DNA from: Klebsiella huaxiensis
Lineage (GTDB): Bacteria; Pseudomonadota; Gammaproteobacteria; Enterobacterales; Enterobacteriaceae
Length of the DNA: 64,000 bases
Assembly (NCBI RefSeq): GCF_003261575.2
Contig: NZ_CP036175.1
Coordinates: 310,001 to 374,000, forward strand
Reading direction: 5' to 3'
The position numbers were made by a program, and so were the translations under genes. A model generated the notes under the pieces. The model was given only the letters and a program-made list of their open reading frames with translations. It was not told where the DNA came from and ran no database searches. Shown piece by piece: positions 26,088 to 34,477 of the stretch. Position 1 is the first letter of the stretch. Each line of letters begins with the position of its first letter.

Positions 26088-27599
26088 ATGTATACGATCG
26101 GAATCGATATTGGTACGACAAATTGTAAGGTGTGTTTGTTTCAGGTTCCTGCACTTGAATTAATGAACCAATATAGCTTCAGAACACCCCGGATTATTGA
26201 TGGAGATAATACGGATTTTGATGTCCGTTTGATATGGGACGGCATTGTTCATGGTCTTAAAACGATAACAAAAAATTTGCATGCTGGACAGAATATCAGT
26301 GCAGTTGCGGTAGCCAGCGTCGGTGAAGCTGGGGTGCTTCTTGACGACAATGATAACGTCATTGGACCAGCTTTAACCTGGTACGATACCAGACCAAAGC
26401 AGCAGCTTGAGAATATTATATCTGCATTAGATATAGAAAGTATTTATGAAATAACGGGTATTCCGGCACATTCAAATTATAGCGTCAATAAAATTAAATG
26501 GCTTCATGATAATATTAAAAACGCTAAAGAAGGTCGCAAGTGGCTTTGCCTTGCTGAGTATATAGCATTTAAGCTTTCGGGAGAGAAACGTTCTGAATAT
26601 TCTCTCGCCTCACGAACAATGGGGCTGAACATCGCACAAATGGCGTGGGATAAGAGGGTGCTGGACGCAGCTGAGATTTCTCCGTCGCTTTTTAGTCCTT
26701 TGGTATATGCGGGAACCTCTATTGGTTGTGTAACTTCTGAAGTCTCTGCCCTTACAGGATTACCAGACGATGCTCAGGTCTCTATTGCCGGGCACGATCA
26801 TATGTGCGGTTCCGTCGCGGTAGGGTTGAATAACGAAAATCAGATCCTGAATTCCACGGGGACCACAGAAGGTTTACTGGTGGTCACCGAAGCTGTTAAC
26901 AATAGTGAAAATTTCTTCCGTGCACGCGTTTCAAACGGGGTTCATGTGCTTCCTGGGCTGCATTCTCTGTATGCCTCGCTGCCTTCTGCGGGCTATGCCA
27001 TTGAATGGTTCAGAAATTTGTTTGAGCTCGATATGCCAGCCTTTCTGAGAATGGTTGAGACGCTTAGCAATGAGAAAGATATCGTTGCTGCCGGGAAAAT
27101 GGATGGCATTTTTATTCCCCATCTGCGTGGGAGTGGACCGCCTGACCGCAATACCTGGTCCCGAGCGTTGATCTATGGCCTGGATGATAAATCTCGGCCT
27201 GAAGATGTTCTGCGTTTTGTCTTCCAAGGATTGTGTTTTGAACTTAAGAATCTGCTCAATTTGTATGAAACCCTGACAGGGCGAAATTATCCGGTAGTCA
27301 ACGTTATTGGCGCTGCCTGCAAAAATCCATACTGGCTGCAGCTTAAAGCGAACATCCTGAATCGCGAAATTATCGCCTGTAATGTTGATGAAGCGGTGAG
27401 TAAAGGAGCAGCGATGTTAGCGGCAAAAGCCGTTGGTGTTGATATTGCTAACTGTACGGTCACGTCAACAGAGCGACTGACGCGTTATCTGCCGCAAAAA
27501 GATGCAGTAGCGCATTATCAGCACATTTTTACTCAGGTGTATAAACCGCTTTATGAATCCAAGATGCGTACTGAGCATCTCTGTTATGGAGTTAACTAA
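26088..27599 (+). CDS. FGGY-family carbohydrate kinase
   Basis: 503 residues. Phosphate motifs of the actin/hexokinase-like fold are present: GIDIGTTNCKVCLF near residue 5, the catalytic AGHDHMCGSVAVG region near 240, NSTGTTEGLL near 262, and the adenosine motif GAACKNPYWLQLKANIL near 408. FGGY enzymes phosphorylate ketoses or polyols such as xylulose, ribulose, fuculose or gluconate. An ATP-dependent sugar kinase in a PTS operon is unusual, because PTS substrates enter already phosphorylated. It may act on a free ketose made by the dehydrogenase encoded immediately downstream. Its stop overlaps that gene's ATG by one base (TAATG). Confidence 0.88.
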   Translation: MYTIGIDIGTTNCKVCLFQVPALELMNQYSFRTPRIIDGDNTDFDVRLIWDGIVHGLKTITKNLHAGQNISAVAVASVGEAGVLLDDNDNVIGPALTWYDTRPKQQLENIISALDIESIYEITGIPAHSNYSVNKIKWLHDNIKNAKEGRKWLCLAEYIAFKLSGEKRSEYSLASRTMGLNIAQMAWDKRVLDAAEISPSLFSPLVYAGTSIGCVTSEVSALTGLPDDAQVSIAGHDHMCGSVAVGLNNENQILNSTGTTEGLLVVTEAVNNSENFFRARVSNGVHVLPGLHSLYASLPSAGYAIEWFRNLFELDMPAFLRMVETLSNEKDIVAAGKMDGIFIPHLRGSGPPDRNTWSRALIYGLDDKSRPEDVLRFVFQGLCFELKNLLNLYETLTGRNYPVVNVIGAACKNPYWLQLKANILNREIIACNVDEAVSKGAAMLAAKAVGVDIANCTVTSTERLTRYLPQKDAVAHYQHIFTQVYKPLYESKMRTEHLCYGVN

Positions 27600-28633
27600 T
27601 GAAAGCCAGCGTTTATTACAGCAAAAATGATATTCGTTATGAGGATGTCGAGGTGCCGGAAATTGGTGATGGCGACATGCTCATCAAGATGCACTCATGC
27701 GGTCTGTGCGGGACTGATATTCATAAGGCGCAACACCAGACCGTGACCGGGCCCGTTATCCTTGGTCACGAAGTATCAGGTGAAGTTGTGAAGGTTGGAA
27801 AAGAGGTTACCCGCTATCGTGTTGGCGAGCGTGTGGTTACGGCAATACATGTTCCCTGCTTCAACTGTCACTACTGTGATAGAGGTTTTTTCACATTATG
27901 TGACCAGTTCAAAAAAACTAACCTTGAACCCGGCGGCTTTAGCGAATTTATCCGTATTCCACGTCTGCACGTTGAACATCTTACGCATCGAATTATTGAC
28001 GGCCTTGACTGGGATCGAGCGGCGATGATTGAACCTGTGGCCTGCTGTCTGCACGGGCTGAAATCGGCCAATATCCATGCCAAAGATACTGTTCTGGTCC
28101 TGGGGTCGGGTACGATTGGCCTGGTTAGCGCTCAGCTTGCCGCCTTGAAAGGCGCATCGACCGTTATTGTATCTGACCTCTCTCGCTTCAAACGTAAGCT
28201 GGCGTTAAAAGTTGGCGTAACCCATGCAATTGACCCTGCAAATGAAAATCTTGAAATGCGCGTGGCGGAAATCACTCAGGGCAAAGGACCTGATGTCGTG
28301 ATAATTGCAGCAGGCGTGTCGTCGCTGGTTTCACAGGCGGTAAATGTCGTTCGTCGTGGCGGCAGAGTCGTCGTATTCTCCCCATTTGATAAGAATCCGG
28401 TAGTGGAAATTGATGCCAGCCGCTTGTTCCGCGATGAGATATCCATTGTCGGCACCTACTCGCTTACACCGTACGAAATGAAAGAAGCTATTGAAATTGT
28501 TGAGAAAGAAAAAATTAATACCAAGGATATGATCACGCATACATGGCCACTTTCTCGCATTGGTGAAGCCATTGAATTTGCGGCCAATCCTGAAAATGAT
28601 GTCCTGAAAGTTATCATTAAAGCAGATAAGTAA
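27599..28633 (+). CDS. Zinc-dependent polyol dehydrogenase (MDR superfamily)
   Basis: 344 residues. The catalytic-zinc region CGLCGTDIHK with GHEVSGEV, the structural-zinc cysteines CFNCHYCDRGFFTLC, and the Rossmann motif GSGTIGL near residue 170 are complete. Related to sorbitol/threonine-type dehydrogenases. It should oxidise a free or phosphorylated polyol to a ketose with NAD. The 1-base overlap with the FGGY kinase suggests the two act in succession. It differs clearly from the second dehydrogenase of the island (30888–31952), so they probably have different substrates. Confidence 0.87.
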   Translation: MKASVYYSKNDIRYEDVEVPEIGDGDMLIKMHSCGLCGTDIHKAQHQTVTGPVILGHEVSGEVVKVGKEVTRYRVGERVVTAIHVPCFNCHYCDRGFFTLCDQFKKTNLEPGGFSEFIRIPRLHVEHLTHRIIDGLDWDRAAMIEPVACCLHGLKSANIHAKDTVLVLGSGTIGLVSAQLAALKGASTVIVSDLSRFKRKLALKVGVTHAIDPANENLEMRVAEITQGKGPDVVIIAAGVSSLVSQAVNVVRRGGRVVVFSPFDKNPVVEIDASRLFRDEISIVGTYSLTPYEMKEAIEIVEKEKINTKDMITHTWPLSRIGEAIEFAANPENDVLKVIIKADK

Positions 28634-28787
28634 CGATATGGATGGCCCTGTGAAATGAAGATATCGGGGCCACTTCTGCAAGACAAAACGATACATCGTC
28701 CGAAGTTCTGAAGGTTGGGCTGAAACTGTGAAGTTGATCATATAGTTAGATTTTTAAAAAACTCTGTATTATCGTAACTTGTTCATA

Positions 28788-28798
28788 CTTGTATACAG
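28788..28798. promoter_or_regulatory. Candidate operator before the HutC-type regulator
   Basis: CTTGTATACAG is a near-perfect palindrome centred on GTATAC, 25 bp before the regulator ATG. TTGT/ACA(A) arms recall the site at 23743, suggesting autoregulation. Confidence 0.4.
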
Positions 28799-28823
28799 AT
28801 GATCTACACAGGGGAAGCGCAAC

Positions 28824-29561
28824 ATGAGCAGTGTACTGAAGGATTCTGAAATTCCGCTATATATGCAGGTGTCGGAATGGATTCGTGAAAATATCTATAA
28901 AGGGGAATTAGGTAAAGGTGACAGAATTCCCTCTGAAAATCAGATTATGGATATTCTGCATGTTAGTCGGGGGACGGTAAAAAAAGCCGTAACGATGCTG
29001 GTGAACGAGGGGCTGTTGGTTCAGGTTCAGGGAAAAGGGACATTCGTTAAAAAAGAGAATATTTCCTATGCCTTGGGTGAGGGATTGTTATCGTTTGCTG
29101 AATCACTTGCCAGCCAGCATTTATCTTTTACTACCGAGGTCATTGAATCGCATATTGAGAATGCATCTAAAAGCGTGGCTGAGAAACTCAGAATTGAACC
29201 TGGTGCCCCTATTCTTTATCTCAAACGCGTACGAAGTGTGGAAGGTGAAAGAGTGATGTTGATTGAAAACAGAATCAATATTGCACTTTGTCCTGGAATT
29301 ACTGAGATTGATTTTAATAAACAAAATCTTTTTCCAACGGTAGAAGAACTCTCCGGCCAAAAGATAGTGTATTCAGAGAGCCGTTACGCAGCAAAAATTG
29401 TTGGTAGCGAGCGTGGACACTACCTGGAAGTTAATGAGGATGCGCCGGTTCTTCATTTAGAACAACTGGTGTTTCTTGAAAATAAAATGCCATTTGATTT
29501 AGGAAATGTCTGGTTAAAATCAGATAAATATTATTTAGGTACTATTCTGCAACGAAGATAG
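28824..29561 (+). CDS. GntR-family regulator, HutC subfamily
   Basis: 245 residues. The N-terminal winged helix (about 8–75) includes GDRIPSENQIMDILHVSRGT and GKGTFVKKE. The C-terminal UTRA effector domain (about 95–235) includes PILYLKRVRSVEGERVMLIENRI. HutC-type repressors are usually released by a phosphorylated sugar, so an intermediate of this pathway is the likely inducer. It lies inside the island, 190 bp after the dehydrogenase and 11 bp before the aldolase, so it probably has its own promoter and continues into the next two genes. Confidence 0.88.
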   Translation: MSSVLKDSEIPLYMQVSEWIRENIYKGELGKGDRIPSENQIMDILHVSRGTVKKAVTMLVNEGLLVQVQGKGTFVKKENISYALGEGLLSFAESLASQHLSFTTEVIESHIENASKSVAEKLRIEPGAPILYLKRVRSVEGERVMLIENRINIALCPGITEIDFNKQNLFPTVEELSGQKIVYSESRYAAKIVGSERGHYLEVNEDAPVLHLEQLVFLENKMPFDLGNVWLKSDKYYLGTILQRR

Positions 29562-29572
29562 AGGATAATGCT

Positions 29573-30433
29573 ATGCCATTAGTTAACGGTAAAATTTTAC
29601 TGGACCGTATTCGTGAAAAACGTGTACTTGCCGGTGCATTCAATACGACAAACCTGGAAACGACGATCTCCATTCTCAATGCGATTGAGCGCTCAGGGTT
29701 ACCCAATTTTATTCAGATTGCACCGACAAATGCTCAGCTATCAGGTTATGACTATATTTATGAAATAGTTAAACGTCATGCTGATAAGATGGATGTTCCG
29801 GTCAGCCTCCATCTCGATCATGGCAAAACCTTTGATGATGTTAAGCAAGCCGTGCGGGCAGGATTTACCTCCGTTATGATTGATGGCGCAGCATTCTCCT
29901 TCGAAGAAAACATTGCATTTACTGCTGCAGCCGTAGATTTCTGTAAATCCTACGGCGTCCCGGTTGAGGCTGAACTCGGCGCGATTTTGGGTAAAGAGGA
30001 TGACCACGTTAGTGAAGCCGACTGCAAAACCGAGCCAGAAAAAGTACGTACGTTTGTTGAGCAAACCGGTTGCGATATGCTGGCCATCTCAATTGGTAAC
30101 GTGCATGGTCTGGATGATATTCCACGTATTGATATTCCGTTATTACAAAAGATTGCACAAGTTTCTCCAGTACCATTAGTCATTCATGGTGGTTCGGGAA
30201 TTGATGCGGAAATTCTGCGCAGCTTCGTTAAGTACAATGTTGCTAAAGTGAATATTGCTAGCGATCTGCGAAAAGCATTTATAACATCAGTGGGTAAAGC
30301 TTATGAACATAATAATAATGAAGCAAATCTAGCCCGTGTTATGGCTTCAGCAAAACAGGCCGTAGAAGATGATGTGTATTCGAAAATCCTTATGATGAAT
30401 AAAGATCATCAGTTTTTACGCAAAGCATCCTGA
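29573..30433 (+). CDS. Class II ketose-bisphosphate aldolase (GatY/KbaY type)
   Basis: 286 residues. LHLDHG (catalytic Asp, zinc His) near residue 80, VEAELGAILG near 133, IGNVHG near 178 and VIHGGSG near 203 form the complete class II set. In GatY/KbaY systems it splits tagatose-1,6-bisphosphate into dihydroxyacetone phosphate and glyceraldehyde-3-phosphate. No gatZ/kbaZ gene, which stabilises those aldolases, is present in the island, so it either works alone or has a different ketose substrate. Followed after 23 bp by the HPr gene. Confidence 0.9.
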   Translation: MPLVNGKILLDRIREKRVLAGAFNTTNLETTISILNAIERSGLPNFIQIAPTNAQLSGYDYIYEIVKRHADKMDVPVSLHLDHGKTFDDVKQAVRAGFTSVMIDGAAFSFEENIAFTAAAVDFCKSYGVPVEAELGAILGKEDDHVSEADCKTEPEKVRTFVEQTGCDMLAISIGNVHGLDDIPRIDIPLLQKIAQVSPVPLVIHGGSGIDAEILRSFVKYNVAKVNIASDLRKAFITSVGKAYEHNNNEANLARVMASAKQAVEDDVYSKILMMNKDHQFLRKAS

Positions 30434-30456
30434 AAATAATTATAGCTGGAAGAATC

Positions 30457-30726
30457 ATGATTAGACAAAGTGTCAGAGTAGTGAATAGTACCGGATTACA
30501 CGCCCGGCCTGCGGCATCTCTAGCCAAAATTGTGAAGAAATACACTTCATCACTAACTTTGGTTAATAATGGAAAAGAGATCCAGATTAAGGGGATGATG
30601 AGTATTCTTGGCGCTGGAGTGAAAGGCAATACTATGGTTGATCTTATCTGTAATGGTGAGGATGAGCACGAATTAATGAGTGAGTTAAAAGCAGCATTTG
30701 CTGCTGGTTTTGGTGAAAAAGACTAG
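30457..30726 (+). CDS. HPr-family phosphocarrier dedicated to the island
   Basis: 89 residues. The active His15 lies in TGLHARPAAS, so it should accept phosphate from enzyme I and donate to the island's IIA. The position equal to Ser46 of general HPr is Gly46 (IKGMMSILGAG), with a Ser three residues later. It is distinct from PtsH, which is encoded elsewhere with ptsI and crr. A private HPr suggests insulation of this pathway or adaptation to its own IIA. Terminated by the hairpin that overlaps its stop codon. Confidence 0.87.
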   Translation: MIRQSVRVVNSTGLHARPAASLAKIVKKYTSSLTLVNNGKEIQIKGMMSILGAGVKGNTMVDLICNGEDEHELMSELKAAFAAGFGEKD

Positions 30727-30758
30727 TTCAATTAAACTAAGTCTATTTTTATTTTTTT
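30721..30758 (+). terminator. Terminator after the HPr gene
   Basis: GACTAGTT and AACTAAGTC form an 8-bp stem with one bulged A, followed by TATTTTTATTTTTTT. It starts at the last codons of the HPr gene, so the next gene probably needs readthrough or its own promoter in the 161-bp gap. Confidence 0.65.
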
Positions 30759-30887
30759 GGGTGAGATCCGTTTTTCATACAATGGAGTAAAAGCTGCGTT
30801 GTTTATTCTTTAATATTCTATTATCGTTTCTCACCCGAATTTTTATATTTTAATGCTGGTTCATTTTAGTTACCAGGGAGTGATTAT

Positions 30888-31952
30888 ATGAAAGCGTTAA
30901 ACCTTTATTCGATCAAAGATGTAAGATATGAGGAGGTAGAAAAACCGTCCTTAGTTAACAATGATGATGTCTTAATTAAGGTCCAGGTTGCCGGTATCTG
31001 CGGCTCGGATATCTCTCGTTTTGGCAAACTGGGGTCGTATAATCCGGGGCTAACCTGGGGGCATGAATTCTCAGGCGTTGTAGAGCAAGTTGGGCCTGCC
31101 GCTAGCGGGCTGAAAAGTGGCGATCGCGTTACGGCATGTAACTGCTTCCCCTGCTTTGTGTGTCGTTATTGTCAGCAGGGACATTATGCACGGTGTGCTG
31201 ACCTTAAAGTTCTCGGTGGCCATAAAAACGGCGCTTTTGCCGAGTATATACTTGTTCCTGCGCGCAACGTTCTGAAATTACCTGATTCAATGGATTTTGC
31301 GACAGCAAGCTTTATTGAGCCTTCCAGCGTTGTGGTACATGGGTTACGTCAGGTAGATATTAAAGCTGGCAGCCGGGTGGCCGTAGTAGGCTGTGGAACC
31401 ATCGGTCTTTTGGCTGTGCAATGGGCAAAGGTATGTGGGGCAGGAGAAGTGTTGGCTTTTGATACCGATGAACAGAAGCTCGATATTGCCAAACGTACGG
31501 GAGCCAGCCATGTATTCTCTGTACTTGATGAAGGGTATCTTCCCCGTTTTCAGACGCTGACCGAATACCTCGGTGTGGATGTTGTGATTGAGTCTTCAGG
31601 AAACGCAGGCGGTATTGCCAGCGCTTTACTTCTTGCAGCAAAAGGCGGTTCCGTTGTCCTGCTAGGGATACCCTATGGCGATGTTAGCTTCCCAAGGCTT
31701 AATTTTGAGAAAATTGTACGCAACGAGTTAAAAGTGCTTGGGTCGTGGAATTCAATATCAGCGCCGTTTCCAGGGCAAGAATGGAAAACATCAATACAGT
31801 ATCTGAATTCCGGAACCATAAATATTAAGCCATTAATCAGTCGGCGAGTTGCTCTTAAGGATGTCCCTGCTGTTTTTCCAGGGCTTTACAATCGGCAGGA
31901 CTTTTTTGTGAAGGTGCTAATCGATATTGGTAGTTGTACCGGAACAGAATGA
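30888..31952 (+). CDS. Galactitol-1-phosphate 5-dehydrogenase-like zinc enzyme
   Basis: 354 residues. CGSDISRFG with GHEFSG supplies the catalytic zinc site, CFPCFVCRYCQQGHYARC the structural zinc, and GCGTIGLLAVQWAK the NAD site near residue 168. It is closer to GatD than the first dehydrogenase of the island, including NCFPCFVC and the C-terminal SWNSISAPFPG block. With the PTS it would turn galactitol-1-phosphate, or a related polyol phosphate, into a ketose phosphate for phosphorylation and aldol cleavage. The ATG follows CAGGGAGTG. It is the last gene of the island, converging on gor. Confidence 0.88.
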   Translation: MKALNLYSIKDVRYEEVEKPSLVNNDDVLIKVQVAGICGSDISRFGKLGSYNPGLTWGHEFSGVVEQVGPAASGLKSGDRVTACNCFPCFVCRYCQQGHYARCADLKVLGGHKNGAFAEYILVPARNVLKLPDSMDFATASFIEPSSVVVHGLRQVDIKAGSRVAVVGCGTIGLLAVQWAKVCGAGEVLAFDTDEQKLDIAKRTGASHVFSVLDEGYLPRFQTLTEYLGVDVVIESSGNAGGIASALLLAAKGGSVVLLGIPYGDVSFPRLNFEKIVRNELKVLGSWNSISAPFPGQEWKTSIQYLNSGTINIKPLISRRVALKDVPAVFPGLYNRQDFFVKVLIDIGSCTGTE

Positions 31953-31988
31953 AGTCGCTCAATTTTTACATGTGGAGTTGCTAAGGAA

Positions 31989-32010
31989 AACCCCGTGCTA
32001 ACACGGGGTT
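31989..32010 (-). terminator. Terminator for gor
   Basis: AACCCCGTG and CACGGGGTT form a perfect 9-bp stem with a 4-base loop. On the minus strand TTTTCC follows, 8 bp after the gor stop codon. Confidence 0.85.
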
Positions 32011-32017
32011 CCGGGAA

Positions 32018-33370
32018 TTACCGCATCGTCACAAACTCTTCCGATGCCGTCGGGTGAATCGCCACGGTATTGTCGAAGTCTTTCTTAGTTGCGCCCATTT
32101 TCAGCGCCACCGCGAAGCCTTGCAGCATTTCGTCCATACCAAAACCGATGCCGTGAATGCCGACAATCTTCTCTTCCGGGCCGACGCAGACCAGCTTCAT
32201 ACGGCACGGCTGGCGGTGTGAGGTTACGGCGGTATACATGGCGGTGAAAGAGGATTTATACACTTTCACTGCCTCATCGCCGTACTGCTCGCGTGCCTGC
32301 GGTTCGGTTAAACCGACGGTGCCGATAGGCGGATGGCTGAAGACCACGGTCGGGATGTTGCTGTAGTCCAGATGCTCGTCCGGCTTGTTGTTAAACAGGC
32401 GTTCAGAGAGACGACGTCCGGCGGCAACCGCCACTGGGGTCAGCTCAACGGCACCGGTATTATCGCCCACGGCGTAAATACCAGAAACGTTCGTATTCTG
32501 CAATTTGTCGACGACGATATAGCCTTTATCGTTGGTTTTCACACCTGTAACGGCGAGATTGAAGTTATCGTTTGCCGGTTCGCGACCAATCGCCCAAATC
32601 AGGCAGTCGACGGTCTGGCTGCGGCCATCTTCCAGCTCCAGGGTCAGGCTGCCATCGGCATTCTTGACCACCGCTTTCGGAATGGCGTTGGTGTGCAGCT
32701 GCGGGCCTTCGGCGTTCATCACTTCGACCAGCGTCTCGACGATCAGCGGATCAAAGCTGCGCAGCGGCGCGTGTTTACGCACAAACAGGTGAGTTTCCGC
32801 ACCCAGGCCATTAATCACGCCCGCCAGCTCAACGGCGATATAGCCTGCGCCAACGACCGCAACACGCTTCGGCAGCGCCGGCAGTTCGAAGAAGCCATCG
32901 GAATCGATGCCGTACTCGACTCCCGGAATATTCGGATGGCTCGGACGGCCACCGGTAGCGATCAGGATATGATCGGCGGTAATGGTTTCACCATTCACTT
33001 CCACGGTTTTCGCATCGACAAAGCGCGCGAAGCCCTTAATCACATCGACTTTGTTTTTACCCAGCACGTTGTCGTAAGAGGTGTGGATACGGTCGATATA
33101 GGCGCTACGGCTGGCGATCAGTTTGTCCCAGTCGAAGTTATTGATGGTGGCATCAAAACCGTAATCCGGGCCATACAGATGGATTGCTTCGCGGATCTGC
33201 GCCGCATGCCACATGACTTTCTTCGGCACGCAGCCGACGTTCACGCAGGTGCCGCCCAGGTCTTTGGCTTCAATCAGCGCGCACTTCTGTCCATACATTG
33301 CCGCACGGTTGATGGAGGCGATGCCGCCGCTGCCGCCGCCGATAGCGATGTAGTCATAATGTTTGGTCAT
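32018..33370 (-). CDS. gor: Glutathione reductase
   Basis: Cytoplasmic FAD enzyme reducing glutathione disulfide with NADPH. 450 residues, exactly as E. coli Gor, from the ATG at 33370 (MTKHYDYIAIGGGSGG). The redox disulfide GGTCVNVGCVPKK near residue 40, FAD motif GGGSGG, NADPH motif GAGYIAVE near 175, and the C-terminal HPTASEE catalytic His are all present. In E. coli gor is regulated by OxyR; no site is assigned here. Marks the return to conserved backbone after the accessory interval. Confidence 0.97.
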   Translation of the reverse strand: MTKHYDYIAIGGGSGGIASINRAAMYGQKCALIEAKDLGGTCVNVGCVPKKVMWHAAQIREAIHLYGPDYGFDATINNFDWDKLIASRSAYIDRIHTSYDNVLGKNKVDVIKGFARFVDAKTVEVNGETITADHILIATGGRPSHPNIPGVEYGIDSDGFFELPALPKRVAVVGAGYIAVELAGVINGLGAETHLFVRKHAPLRSFDPLIVETLVEVMNAEGPQLHTNAIPKAVVKNADGSLTLELEDGRSQTVDCLIWAIGREPANDNFNLAVTGVKTNDKGYIVVDKLQNTNVSGIYAVGDNTGAVELTPVAVAAGRRLSERLFNNKPDEHLDYSNIPTVVFSHPPIGTVGLTEPQAREQYGDEAVKVYKSSFTAMYTAVTSHRQPCRMKLVCVGPEEKIVGIHGIGFGMDEMLQGFAVALKMGATKKDFDNTVAIHPTASEEFVTMR

Positions 33371-33441
33371 GGCTCTGGTCCTTATTATTGAATGGCCGCG
33401 ATTGTAGCGCGAGGCGTAAAAGGTTCCACCGATGGTTGCGA

Positions 33442-34284
33442 TTACTCTGGCACGATCCAACTGACCGTTGCGTGGCCGATACCGTTCGGTACCAGCTTCT
33501 TATGCAGCCATGGCAGCACGTTGTTCATCTGCTGCTCCAGCTTCCACGGTGGGTTGATGACGATCATCCCGGAGGCGGTCATGCCGCGCTGATCGCTGTC
33601 CGGGCGTACCGCCAGCTCAATTTGCAGAATTTTGCGAATGCCGGTGGCTTCTAACTCTTTGATCATGCGCTTAATCTGTGCTCGCAGCACCACCGGATAC
33701 CACAGCGCGTAGGTACCGGTCGCAAAGCGCTTGTAGCCTTCATGAATACCGGTGACTACCGCCTGGTAATCGCTTTTGATTTCGTAAGGCGGGTCGATAA
33801 GCACCAGCCCACGACGAGAAACGGGCGGCAGCTTAGACTTAAGTTGCTGGTAGCCGTCGGCTTTTTCCACGCGGGCGCGATCATCTTTCTGGAATTCAGA
33901 ACGCAGCAACGGGAAATCGCTTGGGTGCAGCTCGGTCATCTGCAGGCTGTCCTGCTCGCGCAGAAGCTGGCGGGCAATCAGCGGCGAGCCGGGGTAGTAG
34001 CGCAGCTGGCCGCTGCGGTTGAAATGCTGGACGACGGAGATATACGGCTCCAGCTCGGCGGGCAGGTCATCCTGCTGCCAGATGCGGGCGATACCTTCGA
34101 GATATTCACCAGTACGCTCAGCGTGCTCGCTGCTCAGCTGATAGCGGCCTGCTCCGGCGTGAGTGTCCAGATAGAGAAACGGTTTTTCTTTCTCTTTCAG
34201 TGATTCAATGATCAGACTCTGAACGGTGTGTTTAAGGACGTCGGCGTGGTTGCCTGCGTGAAAGCTGTGGCGATAACTGAGCAT
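33442..34284 (-). CDS. rlmJ: 23S rRNA m6A2030 methyltransferase
   Basis: 280 residues from the ATG at 34284 (MLSYRHSFHAGNHADVLKH), equal to E. coli RlmJ/YhiR. Motif IV LIDPPYE near residue 164 and the N-terminal HAGNHADVLKH binding motif are present. Methylates N6 of A2030 in 23S rRNA, using S-adenosylmethionine. In E. coli it is divergent from prlC; here it is divergent from an acid phosphatase gene instead, because a foreign block is inserted between them. Confidence 0.95.
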   Translation of the reverse strand: MLSYRHSFHAGNHADVLKHTVQSLIIESLKEKEKPFLYLDTHAGAGRYQLSSEHAERTGEYLEGIARIWQQDDLPAELEPYISVVQHFNRSGQLRYYPGSPLIARQLLREQDSLQMTELHPSDFPLLRSEFQKDDRARVEKADGYQQLKSKLPPVSRRGLVLIDPPYEIKSDYQAVVTGIHEGYKRFATGTYALWYPVVLRAQIKRMIKELEATGIRKILQIELAVRPDSDQRGMTASGMIVINPPWKLEQQMNNVLPWLHKKLVPNGIGHATVSWIVPE

Positions 34285-34477
34285 GGATGCGGTGATTCCG
34301 GGAAGTAAACAAGATAACCGATAGTTTACCGCAGATCCGCCTGGATTACCGCCTCCGGCACCGCGCTGTTTCAAATGCGGTTAAAGCGTTGCAAAACATA
34401 ACCGTGTCATAAAAACGTAAAACAGGGGCGCTAGCGTCGCATGCAGGCAAGGTAACTATTTGTATAAAGGGAAAATA

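Noticed and set aside
32333..33391. 352-residue plus-strand ORF opposite gor
   Set aside because: Antisense of gor; no domain and no ribosome site.
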